Under the pieces are notes generated by a model. The model did not search any database. It saw only the letters and a list, made by a program, of their open reading frames with translations, and was not told the DNA's origin. A stretch of DNA of 29,996 nucleotides from an uncultured Flavobacteriales bacterium (GTDB lineage: Bacteria > Bacteroidota > Bacteroidia > Flavobacteriales > UBA1820), in NCBI GenBank assembly GCA_959608625.1, contig CAUHQV010000029.1, positions 1 to 29,996 on the forward strand, read 5' to 3'. Position 1 is the stretch's first letter. Each line of letters begins with the position of its first letter. The translations under genes and the position numbers were made by a program. Positions 7,123-15,336 of the stretch are shown here, in pieces.

Positions 7123-7263
7123 TTTATTAACTTTCTTTTGCTGCTCCAAAAGAAAGTTACAAAGAAAACGAGCTTTTGCCCTCCGCTGACAGTTCCCTTC
7201 GCGCATGAATGCCGCTCGGGAACAGACGCTCCGGGCTGGGAGCGGCAAAAGAAAGTTAATAAA
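7123..7263. repeat. MITE-like 141-bp element with 25-bp terminal inverted repeats
   Basis: The left end 7123-7147 and right end 7239-7263 are inverted repeats matching at 24 of 25 positions. The terminal part reads TTATTAACTTTCTTTTGC on the left. An inner inverted copy of the AAAAGAAAGTT core is at 7148-7158, giving a second 11-bp hairpin with 7129-7139. GCCGCTC (7211-7217) pairs with GAGCGGC (7240-7246). It encodes nothing. It fills most of the 212-base gap between the GNAT gene and DAHP synthase, and as RNA would fold into a long stem that might lower read-through. No target-site duplication is obvious by eye. It could be a non-autonomous mobile repeat or a dispersed palindromic repeat. Confidence 0.6.
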
Positions 7264-7313
7264 AATAGACAAAATAATAAACGGAACATAGAACTTTAAA
7301 ATAAACGAAGAAA

Positions 7314-8399
7314 ATGGAACAATTCGACATCATTCCCGTCAGCGAGTGGGGCCTGGGCAACAACGGGCTTCCCCTGGGTATCGCGGGGCCATGCAGCGCG
7401 GAAACGCTCGAACAGGTAATGGATACAGCCCGGCAGCTCGTGCACAAGAACATACATGTGTACCGCGCCGGTATCTGGAAACCGCGCACCCGCCCCGGAT
7501 GTTTCGAAGGAGTGGGCGAAGAGGGGCTTCGGTGGCTGCAGCAGGTGCGGGCGGAAACCGGCCTGAAGATAGGCACCGAAGTGGCCAATGCCGAGCACGT
7601 GAAACTGGCCCTGAAATACGATGTGGACGTGCTGTGGATCGGTGCCCGGACGACAGCAAGCCCTTTCACGATGCAGGAATTGGCGGACATTCTCCGCGAC
7701 ACGGACAAAGTCGTGCTGGTGAAAAACCCCATGAACCCGGACCTCGACCTCTGGCTTGGAGCTTTGGAGCGGCTCAACGTATGCGGCGTGCGGAAATTGG
7801 GCGCTATCCATCGCGGTTTTTCTTCGTATGCCAAGACCAAATATCGCAACGTGCCCCAGTGGGAGATACCTATCGAACTGCGCCGCCGCCATCCGGAACT
7901 GCCTATCGTCTGCGACCCGTCGCATATTTCCGGTTGCCGGGAACTGGTGATGCCCGTTTCCCAGATGGCCCTGAACCTGCATTTCGACGGGTTGATGATC
8001 GAAACCCATTGCAATCCGGATGCGGCCTGGAGCGATGCATCCCAGCAGCTTGTCCCCGAGCGGACCAAGGCGATGACCGAGGAACTTTACCTGCGCAGCG
8101 GTTCCCCGACCGGGGAGGCGGCCGTACGGCTGTCGGCCCTGCGCCAGCAGATAGACGAGATAGACAACCAGTTGATCTCGATGATGTCCACCCGCATGAA
8201 AGTGGCCCGGGAGATAGGCCAGGTGAAACAGAATAGCAATATGCCTATCCTGCAGAGTTCGCGTTGGGAGGATGTGCTGAGCAAGAATGTGAACGAGGGT
8301 ATGAAGCAGAACCTGTCCCAGGAGTTCCTGCGCCGGGTCTTTGAGGCGGTACACCAGGAATCCATCGAGCAGCAGAACATGGTGATGAACGACAAGTGA
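7314..8399 (+). CDS. Bifunctional DAHP synthase / chorismate mutase (type II)
   Basis: 361 residues. The N-terminal domain condenses phosphoenolpyruvate and erythrose-4-phosphate to DAHP, the first shikimate step. It shows GPCSAE (25-30), KPRTRPGCFEG (56-66), the IHRGFS loop (165-170) and the metal-site DPSHISG (201-207). The C-terminal domain (about 271-350) is an AroQ-class chorismate mutase: LSALRQQIDEIDNQLISMMSTRMKVAREIGQVK has the R-x-x-I-D-x-x-D-x-x-L pattern. The fusion lets prephenate feed straight to PheA and TyrA and is well known in Bacteroidales. The ATG follows AAACGAAGAAA. The 212-base gap upstream holds the MITE-like repeat, so an internal promoter is possible, but I see no clear -7 box. 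Confidence 0.95.
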   Translation: MEQFDIIPVSEWGLGNNGLPLGIAGPCSAETLEQVMDTARQLVHKNIHVYRAGIWKPRTRPGCFEGVGEEGLRWLQQVRAETGLKIGTEVANAEHVKLALKYDVDVLWIGARTTASPFTMQELADILRDTDKVVLVKNPMNPDLDLWLGALERLNVCGVRKLGAIHRGFSSYAKTKYRNVPQWEIPIELRRRHPELPIVCDPSHISGCRELVMPVSQMALNLHFDGLMIETHCNPDAAWSDASQQLVPERTKAMTEELYLRSGSPTGEAAVRLSALRQQIDEIDNQLISMMSTRMKVAREIGQVKQNSNMPILQSSRWEDVLSKNVNEGMKQNLSQEFLRRVFEAVHQESIEQQNMVMNDK

Positions 8400-8406
8400 T
8401 TTTGCC

Positions 8407-8414
8407 TATCTTTG
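8407..8414 (+). promoter_or_regulatory. Probable -7 box for the LOG-like gene
   Basis: TATCTTTG is an exact TAnnTTTG match, placed just after the DAHP synthase stop and 21 bases before the next ATG. No good -33 TTTG is present at the expected distance. Confidence 0.45.
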
Positions 8415-8435
8415 TCTCAGATAAAGCAAACGGAA

Positions 8436-8963
8436 ATGTCGACAAGAAAGAAAACGGTGAGCGTGATCGGCCCCAACCAGGGCCGGTGCAATGTGGATGT
8501 CTACCAATTCGGGATGGAACTCGGCCGCGAACTCGTCCAGGCCGGCTATACGGTCGTATGCGGAGGTGTGCGGGGATTCATGGAGGCGGTGTGCAAAGGG
8601 GCACGCTCGGCCGAAGGTTATACGTACGGATGTACGGTAGGCATACTTCCCGGGGAAACCAAGGAGGAGGCCAACGAATTTGTGGACATAGTGATCCCTT
8701 CCGGTATGGGATGGGCGCGGAACCAGCTGGTGGTCAATGCGGCGGATGTCATCGTAGCCGTGGCGGGCGGCGCCGGCACCCTTTCGCAGCTGGCGTATGC
8801 CTGGCAGACGGGGAAGCCCGTAGTGTGCTATACCGAGTTCGAAGGTTGGACCAAGCGCCTGGCCGATACACAGATAGATATTAACCGGAAAGGTATTTTC
8901 AAACCGGCCTCCAATCTAAAGGAGATACTCTCTTTCATAAAATTCGGGGTATGCGGGCAGTAA
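8436..8963 (+). CDS. TIGR00725/LOG-like nucleotide-binding family protein
   Basis: 175 residues. Rossmann-like SLOG fold: it begins with KTVSVIGPNQ, has GGVRGFMEAV (43-52) and the GGAGTLSQLAYAW loop (111-123), the counterpart of PGGxGTxxE in LOG-type phosphoribohydrolases. In LOG enzymes the GG-GT-E motif acts in cytokinin nucleotide cleavage; here the usual Glu is Gln118, so the same activity should not be assumed. I chose ATG 8436 over the TTG at 8412 because the family N-terminus begins near KKTVSVIG and the upstream bases hold the promoter box. It stands alone between the aromatic operon and the phosphatase. Role unknown. Confidence 0.8.
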   Translation: MSTRKKTVSVIGPNQGRCNVDVYQFGMELGRELVQAGYTVVCGGVRGFMEAVCKGARSAEGYTYGCTVGILPGETKEEANEFVDIVIPSGMGWARNQLVVNAADVIVAVAGGAGTLSQLAYAWQTGKPVVCYTEFEGWTKRLADTQIDINRKGIFKPASNLKEILSFIKFGVCGQ

Positions 8964-9027
8964 TTTATAAACACTGGGTGAATTGTCCGTTTTTCCGACT
9001 GAACGGGATGGGAAGAATGAAGAAATT

Positions 9028-9519
9028 ATGAGTTTTATTTTTGAACCGATGAAAACCCGTATTCTCTTTGTTTGCCTGGGCAATATCTGCCGCTCTCCGG
9101 CAGCGGAAGGGGTATTGCGCGCTATGGCGCAAGCGCAAGGGCTGGCCGACGATCTGGAAATCGATTCTGCCGGCACCTATGGCGGCCATGCCGGTCAGTT
9201 GCCCGATCCGCGTATGCGGGCGGCTGCTTTACAGCGGGGTTATCGGTTAACACACCGTGCGCGTCAGGTGGCGCGGGCGGATTTCAGACGTTTCGACCGG
9301 ATCGTGGCCATGGACAGGTCGAATTACCAGTCGCTGCGCCGTTTGGCACCGTCGCCTGAGGCTGCCGACCGGATAGTTTGTATATCGGATTTCTTTCGCC
9401 GTTATGCCGGCCAAACGGAAGTTCCCGATCCGTATTACCAGGGGAACGAAGGGTTCGAACGGGTGTTGGATATGCTGGAAGATGCCTGCTCCGTATTGCT
9501 CGACTCCCTAAAGCATTAG
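9028..9519 (+). CDS. Low-molecular-weight protein-tyrosine phosphatase
   Basis: 163 residues. The cytosolic phosphatase signature CLGNICRS is at 16-23: nucleophile Cys16, Arg22 and Ser23 of the C-x5-R-S P-loop. The general acid lies in VPDPYYQG near the C-terminus. The family removes phosphate from tyrosines of proteins and in bacteria often acts in polysaccharide export control, but no capsule kinase is adjacent here. ATG 9028 has an A/G-rich upstream (GAATGAAGAAATT); ATG 9049 (MKTRILFVC) is also plausible and closer to the usual N-terminus. The DFRRFDRIVAMDRSNY stretch is typical. Catalytic residues are intact. Confidence 0.93.
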   Translation: MSFIFEPMKTRILFVCLGNICRSPAAEGVLRAMAQAQGLADDLEIDSAGTYGGHAGQLPDPRMRAAALQRGYRLTHRARQVARADFRRFDRIVAMDRSNYQSLRRLAPSPEAADRIVCISDFFRRYAGQTEVPDPYYQGNEGFERVLDMLEDACSVLLDSLKH

Positions 9520-9553
9520 ATTGGCACCTGTTGACGAATGACCGTGTGCTGTG

Positions 9554-9577
9554 GGCATTCTTCTGTGCCTTTTTTTC
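9554..9577 (+). terminator. Possible weak terminator of the phosphatase gene
   Basis: GGCA (9554-9557) pairs with TGCC (9566-9569), extended by wobbles, and is followed by a run of eight T. The stem is short, so this is tentative. Confidence 0.3.
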
Positions 9578-9630
9578 TTTCTTCCTTTTTTCTTAAGATT
9601 AAACCGTATCTTTTGGAAATATATATAAAA

Positions 9631-9658
9631 AAGCGGGGCCTTCGCAAAGGCCCCGCTT
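9631..9658 (-). terminator. Terminator of pgk (minus strand)
   Basis: A 12-bp perfect stem, AAGCGGGGCCTT (9631-9642) with 9647-9658, has a 4-base loop. On the minus strand it is followed by a T-rich tract (the A-run at 9627-9632 of the plus strand). It lies 21 bases after the pgk stop and may also stop plus-strand read-through. Confidence 0.82.
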
Positions 9659-9679
9659 GAGTATCGAAAAAGGTTTCCC

Positions 9680-10876
9680 TTAGTTTTCTTCGATAGCAGC
9701 TACACCCGGGAGGACTTTTCCTTCCAGGGATTCCAGCATGGCACCGCCGCCGGTGGATACGTAGGATACTTTGTCGGCATATCCGTATTGTTTAACGGCT
9801 GCTACGGAGTCGCCGCCGCCCACCAGGGTGAAGGCGCCGTTCTTTTTGGTGGCTTCAGCCATCGCTTCGGCAATGGCGATCGTACCTTTGGCAAATTTCG
9901 GCATTTCGAATACGCCCATCGGGCCGTTCCACAGGACAGTCTTGGATTCTTTCACCACATCGGTAAAGAGTTTGGTGGTCTTTTCCCAGATATCCATCGC
10001 TTCCCAACCGTCTTCGATCTCGTCGGAGGCGAAGATTTTGGTAGGAGCCGTTTCCGAAAACTCCTCGGTAGCGATAGCGTCCAGGGTGAGATATAATTTT
10101 ACGCCCCTTTCGGCTGCCTTGGCGCGGATCTCTTCCGTGGTTTCGAGGTATTCGTCCTCGTGCAGCGAACGGCCGATCTTACCGCCGCGAGCTTTGATGA
10201 ATGTATAAGCCATACCGCCGCCCAAGATCAGGTTGTCCACCGATTCCAGCATATTGTAGATGATAGGCAGTTTGGACGAGATCTTGGCACCGCCCAGGAT
10301 AGCAGTTACAGGGTGCTCGCCGTCTTTGAGGATTTTCTTGATGGCTTCCACTTCTTTGGCCATCAACAAGCCGAAGCATTTGTTCGGGCCCATGAATTTG
10401 GCGATGATCGTGGTGGAAGCGTGCGCGCGGTGTGCCGTTCCGTAAGCGTCGTTCACATAGATATCGGCCAGCGAAGCCAGCTCTTTGGCAAATTTCTCGT
10501 CGCCTTTTTCCTCTTCGGGGTGGAAACGCAGGTTCTCCAGCAGGATGACTTCGCCCGGTTTGATATCGGCCGCGGCTTTCTCGGCTACAGGGCCTACGCA
10601 ATCGGACACGAATTTCACCGGTACGCCCAGTACTTTGGACACATGGTCCACGATGTGGCGCAGGGAATATTTATCGTTCACTTCTCCTTTCGGACGGCCC
10701 AGGTGGGACATCAGGATGACGCTTCCCCCGTCGGCGAGGATCTTCTTGATGGTCGGAGCGGCGGCCTGGATGCGGGTGTCGTCCGTGATGCGGAAATTCT
10801 CATCGTACGGCACGTTGAAATCCACGCGAACGATGGCTTTCTTGCCTTTGAAATTGAAATCGTTGACAGTTTTCAT
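9680..10876 (-). CDS. pgk: Phosphoglycerate kinase
   Basis: 398 residues, normal length. Transfers phosphate from 1,3-bisphosphoglycerate to ADP in glycolysis. The N-terminal domain has VRVDFNVPYD (16-25), the SHLGRPKGEVNDKYSL segment and the NLRFHPEEEKGDE strand with the catalytic-region Arg. The hinge GPNKCFGLLMAKEVEAI follows. The C-terminal nucleotide domain has ILGGAKISSKLPII, LILGGGMAYTF, VLWNGPMGVFE and the terminal GGGDSVAAV. All usual landmarks are intact. A -7 box lies 53 bases upstream, overlapping the rsmG stop codon, so pgk has its own promoter, and it ends at the hairpin at 9631-9658. Confidence 0.98.
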   Translation of the reverse strand: MKTVNDFNFKGKKAIVRVDFNVPYDENFRITDDTRIQAAAPTIKKILADGGSVILMSHLGRPKGEVNDKYSLRHIVDHVSKVLGVPVKFVSDCVGPVAEKAAADIKPGEVILLENLRFHPEEEKGDEKFAKELASLADIYVNDAYGTAHRAHASTTIIAKFMGPNKCFGLLMAKEVEAIKKILKDGEHPVTAILGGAKISSKLPIIYNMLESVDNLILGGGMAYTFIKARGGKIGRSLHEDEYLETTEEIRAKAAERGVKLYLTLDAIATEEFSETAPTKIFASDEIEDGWEAMDIWEKTTKLFTDVVKESKTVLWNGPMGVFEMPKFAKGTIAIAEAMAEATKKNGAFTLVGGGDSVAAVKQYGYADKVSYVSTGGGAMLESLEGKVLPGVAAIEEN

Positions 10877-10928
10877 GATATATTGATTTTTTTGTTTGTC
10901 AAACTTTTATGAAAAAACACACACCCTG

Positions 10929-10936
10929 CAAAGTTA
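10929..10936 (-). promoter_or_regulatory. -7 box of the pgk promoter
   Basis: On the minus strand the bases read TAACTTTG followed by C, an exact match to TAnnTTTGC. It overlaps the rsmG stop codon (10934-10936). No clear -33 TTTG is seen at 19-22 bases. Confidence 0.55.
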
Positions 10937-11554
10937 TGAAATAGGCAGGTAAACCACGCGTTTTGTATCGAAAAATTCTTCACAAAAAAACGCGGAAATG
11001 TCGTAAATACGGGCTTTCGGAAATGTCTTCAGCTCGTCGGACAGATCGCCCCCTTTCAGGTACAGAATGCCGTTGGAGATATTCGCTGCCGATCCTTTAC
11101 GAACCTTGTTTTTTACCCAGGGAACGAAGCGGTCCATCGAGGTGACGGCCCGGGAGACTACGAAATCGAATTTGCCCGGAATATCTTCGACGCGGGTGTT
11201 GAGGGCCGTAACGTTGTCCAGCGAAAGTTTTTCAGCCACGTCGGCGGCTACTTTTACTTTTTTTCCAATGGAATCCGCCAGGGTGAATTTTACTTCGGGG
11301 AACAGTACGGCCAGCGGAATGCCGGGAAAGCCGCCGCCTGTCCCAGCGTCCAACACCCGGCTCCCGGGGGAGAAACTCGCTACTTTGGCGATGGCCAGGC
11401 TGTGGAGTACATGGTGCAGATAGAAGTGTTCCGTATCCTTGCGGGAGATGACGTTTATTTGGGCATTCCACTCGAGATACAGGCCCTTCATGGCTGCGAA
11501 ACGTTCTTTTTGTTCGGCCGTCAGGTTCGGGAAATATCTTAGAAGTTCGTCCAT
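10934..11554 (-). CDS. rsmG: 16S rRNA (guanine(527)-N7)-methyltransferase RsmG (GidB)
   Basis: 206 residues. Uses SAM to methylate G527 in the decoding region of 16S rRNA. The methyltransferase core is VLDAGTGGGFPGIPLAVLF (SAM-binding motif I). It is preceded by NVISRKDTEHFYLHHVLHSL and followed by FDFVVSRAVTSMDRF and the LKGGDL segment, the standard RsmG set. I chose ATG 11554 (MDELLRYFPNLTAEQ) because known family members begin there. The longer frame starting at 11611 would overlap the upstream GNAT-like gene by 28 bases. It is 29 bases downstream of that gene and 57 bases upstream of pgk. Confidence 0.95.
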   Translation of the reverse strand: MDELLRYFPNLTAEQKERFAAMKGLYLEWNAQINVISRKDTEHFYLHHVLHSLAIAKVASFSPGSRVLDAGTGGGFPGIPLAVLFPEVKFTLADSIGKKVKVAADVAEKLSLDNVTALNTRVEDIPGKFDFVVSRAVTSMDRFVPWVKNKVRKGSAANISNGILYLKGGDLSDELKTFPKARIYDISAFFCEEFFDTKRVVYLPIS

Positions 11555-11583
11555 TGTTTCGGGGTGGTTCCTGGCGTATCCCT

Positions 11584-12705
11584 TTAGTCGATCTGTTTGT
11601 GGAATGTCCAACGCACTTTGTGCATGCGGTTCTTGTATTCTTTCCAGAAAGCCTGGACAGAGGCGTTCTGTTCCTGCTCCGGATTGGTCTCGACGTAGAC
11701 GATCTTATTGTCGATGAATTTCTGCATGATCTCGTCGAAGATAAGTGCCGTGACGCCTTTGCGCTGCCATTCGGGCAGTACGCCGATAAGCAGGAGCTCG
11801 ACCCGGTCGTTGTTTTTCAGGGCTTTGAGGATAGGATACCACCCGAAAGGAAGCAGGCGGCCGCCTGCTTTTTGCAGGGCGGTGCCCATATAGGGGATGG
11901 CTACCCCGAAGGCGATCATGTGGCCGTTCTTGTCTTCCACGCAGCTCACGTAGTCCGGGTTGATGATGTCCATGAACTGGGCGGCGTAGTATTCCTGCTG
12001 GCCGGGAGTGAGGGGTACGAAATTCTCGAGCGTACAGTAGGTTTGGTTGAGGATGTCGAACACCTGGGGGATGTATTTTTTGATGGCCGTCTTGCTGCGC
12101 AGGTCGGGTGTGGAAAGTTCGTTGCGCTCCTTGATGATGGTCGAGAAGCGGCGTATCTTTTCGGGTACCTGTCCGGGCACCAGCAGTTCTTTTTCCACCC
12201 ATTTGGTGCAGTGTTCGAACCGGCAATCCAGCATATGCCGTTCGTAATACGGATAGTTGTACAGGGCCGTGGTGTTGGACAGTTCCTCGAAGCCTTCGGT
12301 GAGCAGGGCCGCTTTGTCCAGGTTGCAGAACCCGACAGGCCCTTCCATATAGCTCATCCCGCGGCGTTTTCCCCAGCGGTGGGCATAGTCGAACAACGCA
12401 TGGGTGATCTCCGGGTCGTCCTCGAAATCGAGCCAGCCGAAACGGAGCTTTTGCTGACCGAGGAGCTCGTTCTCGCGCCGGTTGACGATCAGGGCGATGC
12501 GGCCTACCACCCGGCCTTCTTTCTCGGCCAGCAGCAATTGCGTGTCGCAAAAAGCGAGAGTGGGATTGTGTTCGGGATCGAAGAGCTTCATTTCCCCGCC
12601 GATAAGCGGAGGCACCCAGTATTTGCTCTCCTTATACAGCCCGAAGGGGAACATGACGAACCGCTTGAGGTCTTTTTTGTCTTTTACTTCTCTGATCTCT
12701 ATCAT
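11584..12705 (-). CDS. GNAT-like conserved Bacteroidota protein (YghO-like)
   Basis: 373 residues. An N-terminal region (MIEIREVKDKKDLKRFVMFPFGLYKESKYWVPPL) starts a first GNAT-like half containing RVVGRIALIVN, and a second half carries VELLLIGVLPEWQRKGVTALIFDEIM, a clear acetyl-CoA-binding Q/R-x-x-G-x-T/A motif. The C-terminal half also has YVETNPEQEQNASVQAFWKEY, the expected GNAT strand-helix. It therefore looks like a two-domain GNAT fold conserved across Bacteroidota; substrate unknown. It lies 18 bases after the BamA-like gene and 29 before rsmG, consistent with co-transcription. Confidence 0.78.
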   Translation of the reverse strand: MIEIREVKDKKDLKRFVMFPFGLYKESKYWVPPLIGGEMKLFDPEHNPTLAFCDTQLLLAEKEGRVVGRIALIVNRRENELLGQQKLRFGWLDFEDDPEITHALFDYAHRWGKRRGMSYMEGPVGFCNLDKAALLTEGFEELSNTTALYNYPYYERHMLDCRFEHCTKWVEKELLVPGQVPEKIRRFSTIIKERNELSTPDLRSKTAIKKYIPQVFDILNQTYCTLENFVPLTPGQQEYYAAQFMDIINPDYVSCVEDKNGHMIAFGVAIPYMGTALQKAGGRLLPFGWYPILKALKNNDRVELLLIGVLPEWQRKGVTALIFDEIMQKFIDNKIVYVETNPEQEQNASVQAFWKEYKNRMHKVRWTFHKQID

Positions 12706-12723
12706 TTTATCCTTTTGTTTGCA

Positions 12724-15324
12724 TCAGAACGGGTAGGCCAGGGCAAACTGGAACGTAGCCCGGCTCATGCCGTTCTTGAAAAGAACCCAGCGGTGGCCTT
12801 CCGGCTGCGAAGGGTCTATAGTTTGCAGGCCCATGTCCAGACGGGCGATGAAGAATTTGAAATCGTACCGCAGCCCGACTCCGGAGGTAAGGCTCAGCTC
12901 TTTGTAAAAACTGTTGAAATGGAAAATGCCTTTGGGGTCGGAATATAATTTTTTGGAGGTGAACCAGATATTGCCGGTGTCGAAGAACACCGCCCCGTAC
13001 AGGGATTTGTACACCGGGAAGCGGTATTCCAGACTGGCCGTTATCTTCAGGTTGCCCACGTTGTACGTATGGGTCTTGTCCGATACGCTGCCCGGCCCGA
13101 GTTCGTAAGCCCTCCACCCGCGTTCGTAGTTGACCCCTCCCCCGAAATAGGTTTCCGAAAAGGGCACTTGGGTCGGCGAATTGCCGTAGGGCACGGTAAT
13201 GCCGAAATAAATGCGGTAGGCCAGTGTATGGTTTTTGTAGTAGCCGAAGTTGAAATACCGGGAGTAGTTGACATTGAATTTGGCGAATTGGGCGAAGGGT
13301 ACGCCAAAAATTTCGTGCACTGTTTCCCCGGTAGGCAGGGTGCGTTTTGGGAAATTGAGCGGGCCGGCCAGCGCGTCGAACAGGTTGCCGGCCAGGGTTG
13401 TTTCTATTTGCAGGTAGTGAAAAGCCCGGGTCTTGTCGTAACGCTGGTTGTTGAACGTAAAGGTGTACGAAATAGCCGGGATGACGAAATCCGATGTGTA
13501 GCGGGAGAACTGGTACAGGTCGTCCGCAATTACGCGGTAGGCTTTCGGGTCGTCCTGTTTGAACTGCTGATCGTTGTAGATGATGCTTTCGATCTCGTAC
13601 ATATACTGGCCTTTGTTCGCCGGATCCGGGTTTATCAGTTCCGGATGGTCGTTGAGGTAGTCTTTGATCACGTCGTTGCGCTCGTCGTCGCCGAATATCT
13701 TGTAATAATTGTATTTGTTGGTGTTGCGAAGGTAGGTGAATTTGAACAGGCCGATCTTATGCTGCACCGTATGGCTCTGTTCCCACGAATATTCGAGCGA
13801 GAAGCTAAAATTGTTCCGGTCGAGACCCACGTTCTTCTGAGTGCCGAAACCCAGCGAGGCGTTGGTTTTGGGCGACATGCGTTTGGGTACAAACCTGTCG
13901 GTGCGGAAGGGCAGCAAAAAACGCGGGAAAATAAGCGAAGTGGTCAGGTTGATCTCGTACGCGTTGAAAAAGCCGCTCGAACCGTCCGGGTTGTTGTAAC
14001 TACCCAGGGTGGTGCGGATGGAGTTGTTCCATATTTCCCCCCGGCCGAAAGCATTGTACTTCGAGAACTGGAGGTTGATCGACGTTCCGATACCCAGCAG
14101 GGAGGAGCGGGATACTTCGAAGTTGATATTGGCCGCGTATTTTTTGACGGGGTTGAGGAAGATGTCGGCCACGATATCTTCGTCGGGATTGTCCGGGTCG
14201 GGGTTCATGGCGACGTTGACGGTAGAGAACAGCCGCAGGGCCCGTAAAGCTTTATAGGTATCTGTATAGTCGGATAAGGCAAAATACTCCCCGGGCCGCA
14301 GAAATACGGCGTTGCCCAGCACCCAGGGTTTATACGGGACTTTTTCCCGGGCCAGGATGGTCATTCCCTTGAAATTGACCGTATCGCCGTATATGCGGTC
14401 TTTGGCATCGTACTGGAAGTCGGTGTATATGTTTATCTTGCTCACTTTCCATTTGTGGAACGGTACGGAGTAGACGCCGGAATCGGTCTGTCGGTGGATA
14501 TTGTTTATTTCCACAAGAATCTGCACTTTGTGATCGTAACCGTTGGTGTCGGCCACATAGTGGATGTAATCCTTGGTAAAATCGTAAACCCCGTTTTGCT
14601 TAAAGAATTCGACCAGGCGGGCGCGTTCGTTTTCCAGATTTTCTTCGGAAAAAATCTCACCGCTGCGGAGTAAACTTTTATCGCGGGCCTCATCGTATAA
14701 TTTGCGCAGCACTTCGCTTTCGATGTCCGTGTTGATGCTGTCGATGGCATACGGCTTTCCTGTGGTGACATTGTAATGGACGATAGCTTTGTCTTCTTCA
14801 AAATCTACTTTTGAAGAGGCTTTCGCGCGGAAATATCCTGTCTTGTGGTAAAAAGCGTCGATGTTGTTCACCGAGCGGGTAGCCAGGGTCGGGTCGTAAA
14901 GGACAGGCGCCTCCCCCAATTTTTTCAGGGTACGGTTGTAGTTGACATACGTGCTGTCCAAACGGTTCATCCCTTTCTCCGAGAAAAGGGCGGTCAGGAT
15001 GGCGGCCGTTCCCTTTTTGTTCTCTTTCCAGCGGTCGAATACCTGTTGCGGGTCTTCGCGGGCCGTATTGTACAGATCCATTTTTACCGGGAAGAAAAAG
15101 AGGACTTTTTTGTTCGGAGCCTGGCGGACGTAGGGGGTGAATTCCGGGCTGTATTTCTTTTTCCCGTTGATATCGTATTTGTTGGCGACCACTAGGTGTT
15201 CGCCCTCGGGGATTTTTTTATAGGTGGTACAGGAGGAAAGCAACATTAGCCCCCCTGCGAAGGCGGGTAAGGCGAAAATGCGTATCTTTGCTAAGATGTT
15301 TTTAATCAAACGATTCACTCCCAA
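12724..15324 (-). CDS. BamA/TamA-family outer membrane lipoprotein
   Basis: 866 residues. The N-terminal hydrophobic segment ends in GGLMLLSSC with Cys32 in a lipobox, so the protein seems lipidated as well as forming a barrel. The middle (about 40-400) has POTRA-like stretches (KPYAIDSINTDIESEVLRKLYDEA; ILAREKVPYKPWVLGNAVFLRPGEYFALSDYTDTYKALRAL). The C-terminal half is a 16-strand-type surface-antigen barrel with PFSETYFGGGVNYERGWRAYELGP. The final residue is Phe in FQFALAYPF, the outer-membrane sorting signal. Family members insert or export outer membrane proteins. The start is uncertain: TTG 15324, GTG 15318 and TTG 15309 all precede the signal segment and no ATG does. Divergent TrmH-like gene begins only 12 bases away. 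Confidence 0.88.
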   Translation of the reverse strand: MGVNRLIKNILAKIRIFALPAFAGGLMLLSSCTTYKKIPEGEHLVVANKYDINGKKKYSPEFTPYVRQAPNKKVLFFFPVKMDLYNTAREDPQQVFDRWKENKKGTAAILTALFSEKGMNRLDSTYVNYNRTLKKLGEAPVLYDPTLATRSVNNIDAFYHKTGYFRAKASSKVDFEEDKAIVHYNVTTGKPYAIDSINTDIESEVLRKLYDEARDKSLLRSGEIFSEENLENERARLVEFFKQNGVYDFTKDYIHYVADTNGYDHKVQILVEINNIHRQTDSGVYSVPFHKWKVSKINIYTDFQYDAKDRIYGDTVNFKGMTILAREKVPYKPWVLGNAVFLRPGEYFALSDYTDTYKALRALRLFSTVNVAMNPDPDNPDEDIVADIFLNPVKKYAANINFEVSRSSLLGIGTSINLQFSKYNAFGRGEIWNNSIRTTLGSYNNPDGSSGFFNAYEINLTTSLIFPRFLLPFRTDRFVPKRMSPKTNASLGFGTQKNVGLDRNNFSFSLEYSWEQSHTVQHKIGLFKFTYLRNTNKYNYYKIFGDDERNDVIKDYLNDHPELINPDPANKGQYMYEIESIIYNDQQFKQDDPKAYRVIADDLYQFSRYTSDFVIPAISYTFTFNNQRYDKTRAFHYLQIETTLAGNLFDALAGPLNFPKRTLPTGETVHEIFGVPFAQFAKFNVNYSRYFNFGYYKNHTLAYRIYFGITVPYGNSPTQVPFSETYFGGGVNYERGWRAYELGPGSVSDKTHTYNVGNLKITASLEYRFPVYKSLYGAVFFDTGNIWFTSKKLYSDPKGIFHFNSFYKELSLTSGVGLRYDFKFFIARLDMGLQTIDPSQPEGHRWVLFKNGMSRATFQFALAYPF
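15283..15290 (+). promoter_or_regulatory. -7 box of the TrmH-like gene, inside the BamA-like gene
   Basis: TATCTTTG followed by C is an exact TAnnTTTGC match. It would place the transcript start near 15297, 40 bases before the methyltransferase ATG and within the first codons of the divergent BamA-like gene. No -33 TTTG is evident. Confidence 0.5.
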
Positions 15325-15336
15325 AAAACCGGTGCT

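Noticed and set aside
9036..9043. TATTTTTG matching the -7 consensus
   Set aside because: It lies inside the first codons of the phosphatase and would give a leaderless message; probably chance in an A/T-rich stretch.
11554..12948. 464-codon plus-strand frame opposite the GNAT-like and rsmG genes
   Set aside because: No motif, overlaps three confidently assigned minus-strand genes.
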